Part shown: in pieces, positions 7,795-16,525 of the stretch
How positions within the stretch are numbered: the stretch's first letter is position 1
How the letters are laid out: each line of letters opens with the position of its first letter
Origin: Macrococcoides bohemicum
GTDB taxonomy: Bacteria; Bacillota; Bacilli; Staphylococcales; Staphylococcaceae
Assembly: GCF_003259675.1 (NCBI RefSeq)
Contig: NZ_PZJG01000001.1
Location: 646,346 to 710,345, forward strand
Length of the DNA stretch: 64,000 nt
Direction: 5' to 3'
Position numbers and translations under genes: made by a program
Notes under the pieces: model-generated
Database searches by the model: none
What the model was told of the DNA's origin: nothing
The model's input: only the letters and a program-made list of their open reading frames with translations

Positions 7795-8046
7795 CTAAAG
7801 ATTATCCCATGTACTTTCAAAATCAAGAATTTCTTCATTTTTACGGTATTTAATTTGATTTGTTATTCTCTTTTCCGATAAAAATAAAGTTTCTTGAATG
7901 GTATTCCAATCATCTTCACCGATTAAAACAGCTCCTTTTTCTCCAATTTCATTTGGCGCGATATATATTTCTTTACTATCTTGATTAACAGATTTAATGA
8001 TATTGAAAAATTCTTTTCTGGCATTATCAAATGTATAAATGTTCAT
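7795..8046 (-). CDS. Orphan Phd/YefM-type antitoxin-like protein
   Basis: Protein of 83 residues with the YefM-like N-terminus (MNIYTFDNARKEFFNIIKSV) and middle (AVLIGEDDWNTIQETLFL). It resembles the antitoxin at 3759 in layout but is clearly diverged. GGAGG lies 7 bases before ATG. No toxin gene follows: the next DNA downstream is a 36-base gap and the convergent GNAT gene. It is therefore an orphan, either a relic of a lost pair or a stand-alone repressor/anti-toxin. Confidence 0.75.
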   Translation of the reverse strand: MNIYTFDNARKEFFNIIKSVNQDSKEIYIAPNEIGEKGAVLIGEDDWNTIQETLFLSEKRITNQIKYRKNEEILDFESTWDNL

Positions 8047-8116
8047 ATTTAAACCTCCGACATAATCTGTAATAACTATTAATCAGGAATTGTTATATAC
8101 TCTACTCTCTATTGAA

Positions 8117-9364
8117 TTAAATTCTATACTTTGTTCCACGACCTGTGCCGACTTTATAGACATATCCATTTTCACAAAGATGGTTTATTAAGCGGATGAC
8201 CTTTGATTTATTGAAAGGCGTACGTTCTACTATTTCACTGCTTGAAAGCACATATCCAGAACCCAGTGTCTCCATAATGATACTTTCATCTTTTGTTACT
8301 TTTGGTAAAACATTTGTTACAGGAAGGATAATCTTAATACTTGTTTCTGAAACAAAAAATTGTGGCTTCACTTTATATTGGCTATAAGCAGATTTAATAC
8401 GTTTAATACCTGTACCAAACATCTCAATATATCCTAATCTGAAAAATATATTAGCAAGAATAGGATTTCTTAATATTGAAACATTGTTTTCAAGATAATC
8501 GAACTCGCTAATCCCACTAGGCAATCCCCCTGGAGATGTAATTTCAATTTTATCTGGAAACATAGCAATATTAATATGGCTGTTAATATCCCAATGACGG
8601 TGAATAATTGCATTGGCTAAAGCTTCTCTAAATGCATCTTTCGGGATAATCTCGATTGAATTTCTATGCATCCCTGCTATCTTCTCGTATTCATAATAAC
8701 GTTCAAATGAGTCAATAGCAGTTTGATATGCTGAAAGGATTGAAATATTGGATAGACGGTTTCTATCAAGTATTTCATTTATAGAATGACCAAACCGCGC
8801 AATATCAATGCAGGAAAAATTATTACGATCAGCTACAATAGACGCTGCATTATTATATTTACCATTCATATCCATAATTCCTAAAGTTTTAAATAAATCA
8901 TCAGATACTACATTAACATGAATTTTTTCCATCAATAATTTTGAAAGTGTATTGAAAGTAAGATCAGTTGATTTAACTTCAAGTGCTTCGAAAGATAAAT
9001 TTGAACCTTCCAATACTAAGCGCTTTAGTTCAAGCTGGTCAACTTCAATTGTAGCAGTATCATTTCTTCGATATGCCTTACCTTTATATAAATATGGTTT
9101 ATGAACGCCCTCTGTAACTTCTAAGCAAATCGTATTGTTTCTGTTAATTGAAAAAGTAAAGTCAGGACTAGGATTTATACTATCGTTAATTTTGTTTTCG
9201 ATATCTAATATTGTTTTCTGAATGTTTTCAAACCCAATATATTCACCACTATTAGATACTCCAAATATTATTTGTCCACTACCATAATTCGCATAGGCAC
9301 TCACAGTCTTTAAGAACTGATTTGATACTTTTTCTTTAAATTCAGTTGTTTTATTTTCAATCAA
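8117..9364 (-). CDS. AlbA_2-domain ATP-binding transcriptional regulator-like protein
   Basis: Protein of 415 residues starting at TTG with GAGGTGG before it. Residues 1-110 (TEFKEK...SAYANYGSGQIIFGVSN) match the AlbA_2/Schlafen-like putative DNA- or RNA-binding domain. A HATPase-like region follows around 230-330 (DAFREALANAIIHRHW, ITSPGGLP, FGTGIKRI). The C-terminal 60 residues form a winged helix (SSSEIVERTPFNKSKVIRLI). Such proteins are often called RecG-like regulators and are frequent near toxin-antitoxin or defence loci. Here an orphan antitoxin lies 70 bases downstream. Function unknown. Confidence 0.75.
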   Translation of the reverse strand: MIENKTTEFKEKVSNQFLKTVSAYANYGSGQIIFGVSNSGEYIGFENIQKTILDIENKINDSINPSPDFTFSINRNNTICLEVTEGVHKPYLYKGKAYRRNDTATIEVDQLELKRLVLEGSNLSFEALEVKSTDLTFNTLSKLLMEKIHVNVVSDDLFKTLGIMDMNGKYNNAASIVADRNNFSCIDIARFGHSINEILDRNRLSNISILSAYQTAIDSFERYYEYEKIAGMHRNSIEIIPKDAFREALANAIIHRHWDINSHINIAMFPDKIEITSPGGLPSGISEFDYLENNVSILRNPILANIFFRLGYIEMFGTGIKRIKSAYSQYKVKPQFFVSETSIKIILPVTNVLPKVTKDESIIMETLGSGYVLSSSEIVERTPFNKSKVIRLINHLCENGYVYKVGTGRGTKYRI

Positions 9365-9466
9365 CTAGACCACCTCTATATACATATTACACTAAACAAA
9401 AATGCAACGCAAAATTTTGCGTTGATTTTTGTTGGTTTGTAAATAATAATGAATCAATTTAATTGC

Positions 9467-10273
9467 TTATTTCAATTCCAATAATTCTTGATAATCATAA
9501 GAATAATTAGCACGCTCAAGCGCTTCTTCTGTAATTTCTAGTAACTCCTCAAAACTATCTTCGACAAGATCTTCTTCAATAAATCCATCTTCTAATGTTT
9601 CATTATAATATTCCAGACCTTGAGCAATAATAAAACTTCTCGTATATAGAAAAGCATCATCTGAATTATATTTATTATTCTTTAAAGGTAGTTTTTCCAG
9701 TACTTCAAGATGCTTTGCTAAAGTATTATGGAAAGATATTATTTCTTCTCTAGGATATTTAGTTAATTTTTTGATTGCATATTGTTCATCAAGCTCGTCT
9801 GGGAAAAGGTGGTCAATCATTTTCCAAAATTTTGTATCATCCATTTGCATTTTATTGTTTATTTCGATTTCATCTTCTATACCATAAAACTTATCTTTTT
9901 CTTCTTCAATTTTTTCTGGCATATTATCCTCCATCCAATCCCAAAATGGATCTCTAGCATTCATTAGGAAATGTTCGTTATTTTTAGGGATATGAAAATC
10001 TATTTCTATATTTCCTATATATTCAAAATCGATACTTGAATCGTGATATTCCTCTGCCCAACTTATTGCGAATTCTGAAAATGGATTTTTAGTAGGATAA
10101 ATTTGTTTTAATCTAGTATCAGTTAGTTTCGGTAAGGTAGTGTTGATATAGTCAGCAACATAATATTGCTTTGATTTTTCAACTGTTTTAATAATAACTA
10201 AACATGTATATAACCCGTAAGGTAGTTTTTCTACTAGAACATCACCGATTTTAAGTTTATCAAAATCATACAT
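9467..10273 (-). CDS. DUF4240-containing hypothetical protein
   Basis: Protein of 268 residues with two parts. The N-terminal part (residues 5-50, KIGDVLVEKLPYGLYTCLVI) looks like a small beta domain of the kind seen in some Imm26-like immunity proteins; this is only an impression. The C-terminal part (about 145-235) fits DUF4240: DDTKFWKMIDHL, then EEIISFHNTLAKHL, then LYTRSFIIAQGLEYYNETL. The C-terminus is strongly acidic. AAGGAGA precedes the ATG. Polymorphic-toxin immunity is possible because DUF4240 proteins occur in such settings, but no toxin gene is seen here. Confidence 0.6.
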   Translation of the reverse strand: MYDFDKLKIGDVLVEKLPYGLYTCLVIIKTVEKSKQYYVADYINTTLPKLTDTRLKQIYPTKNPFSEFAISWAEEYHDSSIDFEYIGNIEIDFHIPKNNEHFLMNARDPFWDWMEDNMPEKIEEEKDKFYGIEDEIEINNKMQMDDTKFWKMIDHLFPDELDEQYAIKKLTKYPREEIISFHNTLAKHLEVLEKLPLKNNKYNSDDAFLYTRSFIIAQGLEYYNETLEDGFIEEDLVEDSFEELLEITEEALERANYSYDYQELLELK

Positions 10274-10317
10274 ATTTAAATCTCCTTGTAAAAACGTTTT
10301 ATTTTAATTACATTTTA

Positions 10318-11511
10318 TCATTCTTTTAACATCTTAATCGCCTTTTCAAGTAAAACATCGCGTGATATATCTTCAGTAGTCCATGGAATTTCGATATCTG
10401 GTGTAATTCCTTTTAAAGCCATAGAGACACCATGATCTAAACCGTTATATCTTGAATAAGGACAAAGCAAGTCAAATTGGTCGTTTAAATAGAGATAACC
10501 ACAATTTGAATAATCATTCATGCCTTTAGTAGCTCTTCCTATAACCGTCACAAATTCGCTATGTTTAACGGTCTCAACAAAATTGTCACCTGAACTCCCG
10601 CATCTTTCATTAGCGATTACAATAACTTTGATATCTTGAGCAATTCCGTCCAGTACAATCGGTTCAATATCATCGCTGAATTTGATCATACCTTTACCAT
10701 AGTTATCAGACATTCTTTTGCGATATTCCTTAAACGCTTCCTTCGTCTCTCCCTCATCCATGTTCATCAAATCTTTATCCACTTTACTGATCATATAATC
10801 ACAATATTTTTTTGTATAATTAAACGTTAATCCATAGTCGATATTTAATATATATCCAGGTGGAAAGATGTATTCTAACAATGGAAAATATGCAAAGTCA
10901 CTGCCACCTCTATTATCACGCACATCGATAATAAATTTTTTACTCCGTTTAAGTAAGTTACTATTTTGTTTAATGAGTTCATGTAATGCATTAACATTTT
11001 TAAAATCAGGTAATCTGATAAATATATAATCATCATGCTTTTCTATTCTATATTCTTCATCATATAATTCATCATTAGACGCGATAAAGATATTTTTAAC
11101 TTCTGCATTTTTTATAGTTACAGTTTTATGCTTAAGAAGAACATTATGCCATTCGTATCTTTCAGGATTTGGATCAAATAATAAATTTGCATCATTCTCA
11201 ATTATATCTTGAATTGAGTGCTCACCTATTTTAATAATTTCACTACCAATTGTTATGTCTGGGTCGATAGATTTTACAACAAACAGCCGATTATTGTGGT
11301 TCTTACATAAAATTGATACTTTTTTTGTATTCAGTTTATCAATAATACGTAAATGAGGATCATGCAGTTTATTGAGCTGTTCAGTTACATCGGGAAAGAA
11401 ATCATGAATATTTGAAAAATCCATTGATGCAATAATATCCTTTTTATCATTAAATCCGACATATTCTTCATTTAAATATTTATTTAATAAATTTAGTTCA
11501 GTTTTAAACAT
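10318..11511 (-). CDS. S41 family peptidase
   Basis: Serine peptidase of the C-terminal-processing family, 397 residues with the start at 11511 (AGGAG eight bases upstream; the 11550 start lacks an RBS). Characteristic S41 blocks are FIIDVRDNRGGSDF around 193-206 and the catalytic-serine turn ERCGSSGDNF around 302-311, followed by a GxATxG-like segment (VIGRATKGMNDYS). No signal peptide or PDZ domain is evident, so it is a compact cytoplasmic S41 protein. Natural substrate unknown. It is separated by 44 bases from the DUF4240 gene on the same strand and may be co-transcribed with it. Confidence 0.8.
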   Translation of the reverse strand: MFKTELNLLNKYLNEEYVGFNDKKDIIASMDFSNIHDFFPDVTEQLNKLHDPHLRIIDKLNTKKVSILCKNHNNRLFVVKSIDPDITIGSEIIKIGEHSIQDIIENDANLLFDPNPERYEWHNVLLKHKTVTIKNAEVKNIFIASNDELYDEEYRIEKHDDYIFIRLPDFKNVNALHELIKQNSNLLKRSKKFIIDVRDNRGGSDFAYFPLLEYIFPPGYILNIDYGLTFNYTKKYCDYMISKVDKDLMNMDEGETKEAFKEYRKRMSDNYGKGMIKFSDDIEPIVLDGIAQDIKVIVIANERCGSSGDNFVETVKHSEFVTVIGRATKGMNDYSNCGYLYLNDQFDLLCPYSRYNGLDHGVSMALKGITPDIEIPWTTEDISRDVLLEKAIKMLKE

Positions 11512-11550
11512 AAGCAACGCTCCTATCAGTAGAATAAACAGAATATTCAA

Positions 11551-11807
11551 ATATAATTATATAACAATGAAGTTTAATCAGCACTATATAAAGTGATGAA
11601 TTATGGTTATAAATAGCACTTATCGATCCTATTTGTAAGTGTATTAAACAAAATTAACTTTAAATTTTACTAGCAACTTTTAAAATGATTGATTACTTGT
11701 TGGATATTGATTTGATTACACATTATCTTTTACTTTAATAGCTAATTAACATTACATCGATTACAATAAAATAGAAATATCAAAAGCGCTCATCGTTTAA
11801 ATAATGC
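11551..11807. other. AT-rich intergenic stretch, nothing recognised
   Basis: About 260 bases between the S41 peptidase gene and the next gene. I see AT-rich promoter-like DNA for both divergent genes but no ORF, RNA or clear repeat. Confidence 0.5.
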
Positions 11808-11831
11808 GTGAGTTTATTAGGAGATGAATTT

Positions 11832-12203
11832 ATGGATAAATTGAAGCAAGTCATGATTTATGTTGATGATTTAGACAGTGCGGTAAAATTCTGGACTGAA
11901 ACGCTAGAGTTTGTAATCGTACAGGAAATGGAGTTACCCGAGAATTATAAAGCGGTTGAAATCGCACCTAATGTGAATGCTGAAACGTCTCTTACTTTAT
12001 TTGATAAAGCATTCATTAAGAAATACAGCCCGGAAGTAACACTGGGTACGCCTTCATTAATGTTTAAAGAAACAAATTTCGATGTATTATACGAAAAGCT
12101 TAGAGCATTAAATTTAACTGGTCATGACATTGTTGATATGAACGGCATACATGTATTTAACTTTCAAGATGGTCAAGGGAATTACTTCGCTGTAAGTGAA
12201 TAA
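11832..12203 (+). CDS. VOC (glyoxalase/bleomycin resistance) family protein
   Basis: Protein of 123 residues with the paired beta-alpha-beta-beta-beta layout of the vicinal oxygen chelate superfamily. The start is placed at 11832, 9 bases after AGGAG; the in-frame start at 11808 has no RBS. The N-terminal module is KLKQVMIYVDDLDSAVKFW and the C-terminal module ends FNFQDGQGNYFAVSE. The usual metal ligands are incomplete (no early histidine), so it may bind rather than turn over a ligand. Function unknown. Confidence 0.8.
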   Translation: MDKLKQVMIYVDDLDSAVKFWTETLEFVIVQEMELPENYKAVEIAPNVNAETSLTLFDKAFIKKYSPEVTLGTPSLMFKETNFDVLYEKLRALNLTGHDIVDMNGIHVFNFQDGQGNYFAVSE

Positions 12204-12206
12204 AAC

Positions 12207-12239
12207 AAAGCCGACTGGTTAGTCGGCTATTCTTTCTTA
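12207..12239 (+). terminator. Terminator of VOC gene
   Basis: AGCCGACT / AGTCGGCT hairpin with a U-rich tail (ATTCTTTCTT). Confidence 0.75.
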
Positions 12240-12253
12240 CGTTCTTTCATACA

Positions 12254-12991
12254 TTACGACTTTTTCGCTTTTATCACTAAAAACGGTGGTCTATGATTTA
12301 CTTTCATAATATGTTCCTCATCCCATAATTTTAACGACATTTCTGTATTGCCTGTATCAATTACTCGTTCAATAATGAATCCATTATCGATTATAGTATT
12401 CATCAATGTACCAATTGTGCGATGATAACGTATTACTTCAGTATCTAACCACCCTATCGGTCTCGCGCTTTCTTCAAAATAATGATCCAATTTATAATGA
12501 TTAAATCTACTCTCAACATGAGACCAAATTTCTTGTTGTTTCGTTGCAGTTGTTAACGGATGTTCTGTAGAAAATAGTAATATACCGTCATTTGCCAATA
12601 ATTTATTTAATTTTTCCATTAGTAAATTGAAATCTTCAATATAATGAAAAGCCAGACTTGATACTATCACATCAAACTTTATTTCTGTTTCATACGATAA
12701 AATATTAGATACAACAAATGTTACGCGTTCATCTTGTATATGTTCTTTTGCGTTGTTAATCATGTTATTATAAATATCTAAACCTACAATTTGCTCTGGA
12801 TTTAGCTCCAACATATATTGAATGAATTTCCCCATACCACAGCCAATGTCTAATACCTTTTTTCCTTTTATCTCTGGTAACTCTTCTTTCATTACGGGCA
12901 TTTCGATCATTTCGTTATAACTTAACTTATTGTTACGAATTTTTGTGTAACCTTTGTAGAAATGCTCATTATCATAAACATTTTGTGACAT
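12254..12991 (-). CDS. Class I SAM-dependent methyltransferase
   Basis: Methyltransferase of 245 residues. The start MSQNVYD at 12991 has AGGAG with 9-base spacing; an ATG three codons earlier would touch the RBS. The SAM-binding glycine loop is VLDIGCGMGKF (about 46-56), followed by an acidic motif (VGLDIYNN) and a post-motif IVSSLAFHYIED. The C-terminal part (ARPIGWLDTEVIRYHRTIGT) resembles small-molecule methyltransferases of the UbiE/YcgJ style. Substrate unknown. It appears monocistronic. Confidence 0.85.
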   Translation of the reverse strand: MSQNVYDNEHFYKGYTKIRNNKLSYNEMIEMPVMKEELPEIKGKKVLDIGCGMGKFIQYMLELNPEQIVGLDIYNNMINNAKEHIQDERVTFVVSNILSYETEIKFDVIVSSLAFHYIEDFNLLMEKLNKLLANDGILLFSTEHPLTTATKQQEIWSHVESRFNHYKLDHYFEESARPIGWLDTEVIRYHRTIGTLMNTIIDNGFIIERVIDTGNTEMSLKLWDEEHIMKVNHRPPFLVIKAKKS

Positions 12992-13134
12992 TCTATTCAT
13001 CTCCTATTTATACTTGGGCCCAGTAATTATATTTTATAAAACTATATAAAAAAGAATAGACTTATATTATAAAAATATGTATGATGTATTATAGAAGTAG
13101 CAAAAATAATTTTACAATAATTTACATATATTTT

Positions 13135-13167
13135 AACAGCCATCGATTTTTCGATGGCTGTTTTTTT
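13135..13167. terminator. Terminator-like hairpin downstream of the Nudix gene
   Basis: AACAGCCATCGA / TCGATGGCTGTT stem. The strong U-run is on the plus-strand side although no plus-strand gene precedes it; on the minus strand it follows the Nudix stop directly but with a poor U-tract. Confidence 0.65.
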
Positions 13168-13168
13168 C

Positions 13169-13627
13169 TTATTCATGATTAATAATATGTTCAAAAATTT
13201 TATTCTCACCTAACAACTTGTCCTTTAATACGGCAGGTTGAAGATTAATCTTTTCGATTTCATTTAGTGGAAACCATCGATACTCCATATCTTCTCCATT
13301 TTCACATCCTATTAAAGATATTCCTCTATCCCATAATGATTTGGAACGACAAAAATAATAAACGCCGAGCTCATGGAATGACTTTTCTTGTGAATGATAT
13401 GTTTGTTCGATGAAAATAGCACTTTGTTCAATCTCTATGTCAGTAGAAAGTTCTTCAAATATCTCTCTTTTCAATGCTGTTCTAGAATCTTCCAGCATTT
13501 GAACTTTGCCACCGGGTGGTGTCCAGTAATCTTTGATATTTTGAAGTAAAATATGATTATTTTCTATAATTAAAGCTGTAGCTCTGTATTTGAAACGCTT
13601 ATTGTTTTTAGTAAATGTGATGTCCAT
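13169..13627 (-). CDS. Nudix hydrolase
   Basis: Enzyme of 152 residues with a full Nudix box at 40-62 (GGKVQMLED, then REIFEELS). The strand before it (YRATALIIENNHILLQN) is the usual core strand pair. It is unrelated in detail to the Nudix gene at 5072 and lies between a methyltransferase and a LacI-type regulator on the same strand. It probably hydrolyses a nucleotide or nucleotide-sugar diphosphate; the exact substrate is unknown. Confidence 0.88.
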   Translation of the reverse strand: MDITFTKNNKRFKYRATALIIENNHILLQNIKDYWTPPGGKVQMLEDSRTALKREIFEELSTDIEIEQSAIFIEQTYHSQEKSFHELGVYYFCRSKSLWDRGISLIGCENGEDMEYRWFPLNEIEKINLQPAVLKDKLLGENKIFEHIINHE

Positions 13628-13711
13628 AAGTTACTCCTTGAGAATTATTAATATTTTCAATGAATTCGTCTAAATAAACGAAATAAATTCTTTTCGTCTA
13701 TTTAACCGAAT

Positions 13712-14656
13712 TCAAGTTGACTTTCTAATAATCAATTTTGACGGTAATTCCTCTGAAGTAACTGAAGCAGAAAGTATTAATTCCACACTACGTTCTCCCA
13801 TTTGTAATAATGGCAGATCGACACTTGTTATGTTATTTACCTGTGATAGTTCACCGTTTTCATAGGATATGAGTGCAATGTCTTCTGGCACTTTAATGCC
13901 TTGGTTTTGAAACTCTGCATATAGTCCTGCACAGTGGGCATCATTGGTCACAGTTAACGCATCAGGTAAGTTCATTTGTTTCAGTATTCTTTGTGCGAGT
14001 TGTTTCCTTTCCGTTAAAGATAATCCACTGATATAGATAAATTCCTTGTATTGCATATCTTCAGGCAAAGTCGCATACGCTTTTGTTCGTTCATTTGCAC
14101 TAAATCCATTATTTCTATGTACTGTGTACCCTATTTTTTTATAATCTTCACTCATGAGATGATTCAATGCTTTTTTCATTGCTTCGTATTGATCGATAAA
14201 TATGTAAGGGAGATAATCATTCTTCTCCATGAGTACAATTGGGCCATATTCTTCATTGTCGCATATTGTTTCAATCGATAGTTGTTTCGTAATAAATATG
14301 ATGCCATCAATTGATCGGTGTTTCAACATTTCTAATGCTTTAATTTCTTCGTCTTCATTATAGTGCGTTTCAATCACGATTATATGATAATGATGTGATG
14401 ATGCCTGCTTAATTGCTCCTTCCAAAATTCTTAAATAATATGGGTTTGTAATCCATGGAAATACTACAGCGATTACTCTACTCTTCCCACGTGATAGATT
14501 TACTGCCAGGTGGTTGGGTATATAGTTTAATGTCTTCATTGCCTGCATGACTTTATTCCTTTTTTCTTCTGTTACATACGGATGATGATTTATCACTCTG
14601 GATACAGTAGTTACTGACACACCTGCTGCCTTCGCAATATCACGAATATTTGACAT
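13712..14656 (-). CDS. LacI family transcriptional regulator
   Basis: Regulator of 314 residues. The start at 14656 is chosen because AAGGAGG precedes it and the helix-turn-helix IRDIAKAAGVSVTTVSRVIN begins at residue 3; the frame upstream to 14695 is not needed. The hinge region (NYIPNHLAVNLSRGKSR) and a periplasmic-binding-like effector domain follow (VIAVVFPWITNPYYLRILEG...). A perfect dyad at 14675-14692 lies just upstream, suggesting autoregulation. No sugar gene is adjacent, so effector and targets are unknown. Confidence 0.9.
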   Translation of the reverse strand: MSNIRDIAKAAGVSVTTVSRVINHHPYVTEEKRNKVMQAMKTLNYIPNHLAVNLSRGKSRVIAVVFPWITNPYYLRILEGAIKQASSHHYHIIVIETHYNEDEEIKALEMLKHRSIDGIIFITKQLSIETICDNEEYGPIVLMEKNDYLPYIFIDQYEAMKKALNHLMSEDYKKIGYTVHRNNGFSANERTKAYATLPEDMQYKEFIYISGLSLTERKQLAQRILKQMNLPDALTVTNDAHCAGLYAEFQNQGIKVPEDIALISYENGELSQVNNITSVDLPLLQMGERSVELILSASVTSEELPSKLIIRKST

Positions 14657-14674
14657 GAAGCAATTCCTCCTTGC

Positions 14675-14692
14675 TATGAAACGAGTTTCATA
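14675..14692. promoter_or_regulatory. Palindromic operator next to the LacI gene
   Basis: Perfect 18-base dyad TATGAAACGAGTTTCATA between the LacI regulator gene and a divergent small ORF. Its size and symmetry fit a LacI-family binding site. It does not match the CcpA cre consensus in its centre. Confidence 0.65.
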
Positions 14693-14725
14693 CATTACAA
14701 TTGACTTAAGAAAGAGGTGATTGTA

Positions 14726-14812
14726 ATGTATGGCTGTTTATCCCTGATTATTTTATGTGCCATCGAACTCTTATTTGTAAGTATTGTACCAGAAGTTGAT
14801 GATAAATATTAA
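14726..14812 (+). CDS. Possible 28-residue hydrophobic small protein
   Basis: ATG at 14726 is preceded by AGAGGTG with 6-base spacing. The 28-codon frame encodes one hydrophobic segment (CLSLIILCAIELLFVSIV) and a short acidic tail (PEVDDKY). It is divergent from the LacI regulator gene and starts about 33 bases after the operator-like dyad. It could be a membrane peptide controlled by that regulator, or a chance ORF. No family recognised. Confidence 0.35.
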   Translation: MYGCLSLIILCAIELLFVSIVPEVDDKY

Positions 14813-14845
14813 GGCCTATCAAGGTATGTTTGAAGTTTAATTGAG

Positions 14846-14890
14846 AATAAAAATAGACAGGCTGCTATATTTGATTTGCGTCCTGTCTAT
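14846..14890 (-). terminator. Terminator of the Spo0M-like gene
   Basis: ATAGACAGG / CCTGTCTAT stem (14882-14890 with 14853-14861) and TTTTTATT on the minus strand. Confidence 0.7.
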
Positions 14891-14897
14891 AATAATA

Positions 14898-15290
14898 TTA
14901 ACTTGATTGCACACTTTCAAAGTAAATTTGATCTTCATCATAATAATCTACTGCATTATCTACAAATACGTGTGTCATGATGTAGAATTCATGGTTATAG
15001 TCTTCAATTTCATCATGTGTATCAAATATAAATGGTACTTCTTCTGTTCCGTCATGCTGTAGGATAACTTTTGAAACGGGTAAATCGATTGTATGGAAGT
15101 CGCTTGTTTCATCAGTATTTTCTTTTCTTTCGATTAAAATAAGTTCAATACGATCAATATCTTGCTCAGCTAAGTTTTCTAATTTTACGATACCTGCAAT
15201 CTGTTCCTCAGGATGAAATGTTATTTTTTTAACAAGTGTATCAACTTTTGCATCTCCAATTCCTATTGATGTAAGAAGTTCTTTAAACAT
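14898..15290 (-). CDS. Spo0M (SpoOM)-like arrestin-fold protein, half length
   Basis: Protein of 130 residues. The opening (FKELLTSIGIGDAKVDTLV) and the following beta strands (EEQIAGIVKLENLAEQDIDRIELILIER) match the N-terminal half of Bacillus Spo0M, an arrestin-like protein of about 258 residues. Only one of the two beta-sandwich domains is present, ending in an acidic tail. The frame is clean, with a normal RBS and terminator, so it appears to be a genuine short version rather than a broken gene. The organism is not expected to sporulate, so the role must differ. Confidence 0.8.
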   Translation of the reverse strand: MFKELLTSIGIGDAKVDTLVKKITFHPEEQIAGIVKLENLAEQDIDRIELILIERKENTDETSDFHTIDLPVSKVILQHDGTEEVPFIFDTHDEIEDYNHEFYIMTHVFVDNAVDYYDEDQIYFESVQSS

Positions 15291-15508
15291 GATATACCTC
15301 CTTATTGCGTATATGAATTTTTAATATAATCTCTCTTAAATTAAATTAATCGTACCATAATGCATGGTAGACTTAAAATAATATCCTTATTCTATTGAAA
15401 TAATGTTTATTTCTTTTCAATTATGGTTACTGTTATACAACGATTATTAAGGTTTTTCACGTTAATTTCGGTTATAATATAATAATAAAATGAATAAAGG
15501 AGTTTTCT

Positions 15509-16513
15509 ATGTCACGTTTATTTAATTTACTCAAAAAAGGTAGTAAGTCTTCATTAATTGCAGCAATCGTAAATTTTATTCTAGGTTGTTTAAAGTTCGG
15601 AGCTTACGTATTTACTGGTAACGTCGCTATGTTCGCTGAAATGATGCATTCATTCGGTGATGCTGCAAACCAATTATTCGTATGGGTTGGTTCAGCGGTT
15701 TCTAAGAAAGAACCGAACGAGAAATTCCCATTCGGTTATGGTCGTCTTGTGAATATCGTTTGTTTATTTGCAGTGATTATCGTAGCAATTTTAGCCTACG
15801 AGACAATTTTAGAAGGGATTCACCATATTCAGCATCCTGCTGCTGCGGGCGATCATAACCCTACGCACTTCTTAATCAACGTCGGTGTATTATTAATTGG
15901 TGTTGTATTAGAAAGTATAGTGTTATATAAAGCAGGTAAAGAAGTGTTGGAAGAAGTTCATAAACCAACTACTGGTCTTCACCCTTTCACTACAAGTTAT
16001 GCCCATTTAGCTAAAGCTAAACCTGCGACGAAGTTAGTATTTATGGAAGACACAGTGGCAACAGGTGGTGGTGTTATCGCTTTAATCGCAGTTATTGTCT
16101 CTCGTTTTACAGGATTCACAATGATTGAAGGTATCGTATCAGTAATTATCGGTTTAGCGATGTTCTACGTTGTATTTAAAGTATTTATGGAGAATGCAGC
16201 TGGAGCTATCGGTCGTGCTGATGAAGATATGGAAGTTTATGCTTCTAAAATCATTTTAGAGCATCCTGAAATCTCTGATATTAAACGTTTAGTCGTTATG
16301 AAAGAAGGAGAAGATAAGCATATTGAAGCGACTGTTGAAACATTAGGTCATCAGTTTAATCTACGTGAATTAACTGCAATCAAGAAAGATTTAGTTACAA
16401 AGTTATTACAACAACCACACGTTACAGATGTCAATATCGAAATCATGGAAGATGACGGTACGGATGACTGGATCAGTGGTAAAGGATCATCCGTAAATAT
16501 AGTCCATAAATAA
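15509..16513 (+). CDS. Cation diffusion facilitator (CDF) family transporter
   Basis: Membrane exporter of 334 residues for divalent metals in exchange for protons. Six hydrophobic segments are visible; the second-helix metal site appears as MMHSFGDAANQ (His and Asp four apart) and the fifth-helix partner as EDTVATGGG. A cytoplasmic C-terminal domain of about 95 residues follows (ILEHPEISDIKRLVVMKEGEDKHIEATVET). The metal (Zn, Mn or Fe) cannot be assigned. GGAG lies 8 bases before ATG. It is followed after 12 bases by a tautomerase gene, likely the same transcript. Confidence 0.9.
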   Translation: MSRLFNLLKKGSKSSLIAAIVNFILGCLKFGAYVFTGNVAMFAEMMHSFGDAANQLFVWVGSAVSKKEPNEKFPFGYGRLVNIVCLFAVIIVAILAYETILEGIHHIQHPAAAGDHNPTHFLINVGVLLIGVVLESIVLYKAGKEVLEEVHKPTTGLHPFTTSYAHLAKAKPATKLVFMEDTVATGGGVIALIAVIVSRFTGFTMIEGIVSVIIGLAMFYVVFKVFMENAAGAIGRADEDMEVYASKIILEHPEISDIKRLVVMKEGEDKHIEATVETLGHQFNLRELTAIKKDLVTKLLQQPHVTDVNIEIMEDDGTDDWISGKGSSVNIVHK

Positions 16514-16525
16514 GGAGAGAATTAT

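Noticed and set aside
14675..14692. CcpA cre site
   Set aside because: The dyad has the TGAAA..TTTCA look but its centre lacks the required CG at the right position; a LacI-family operator is a better fit.
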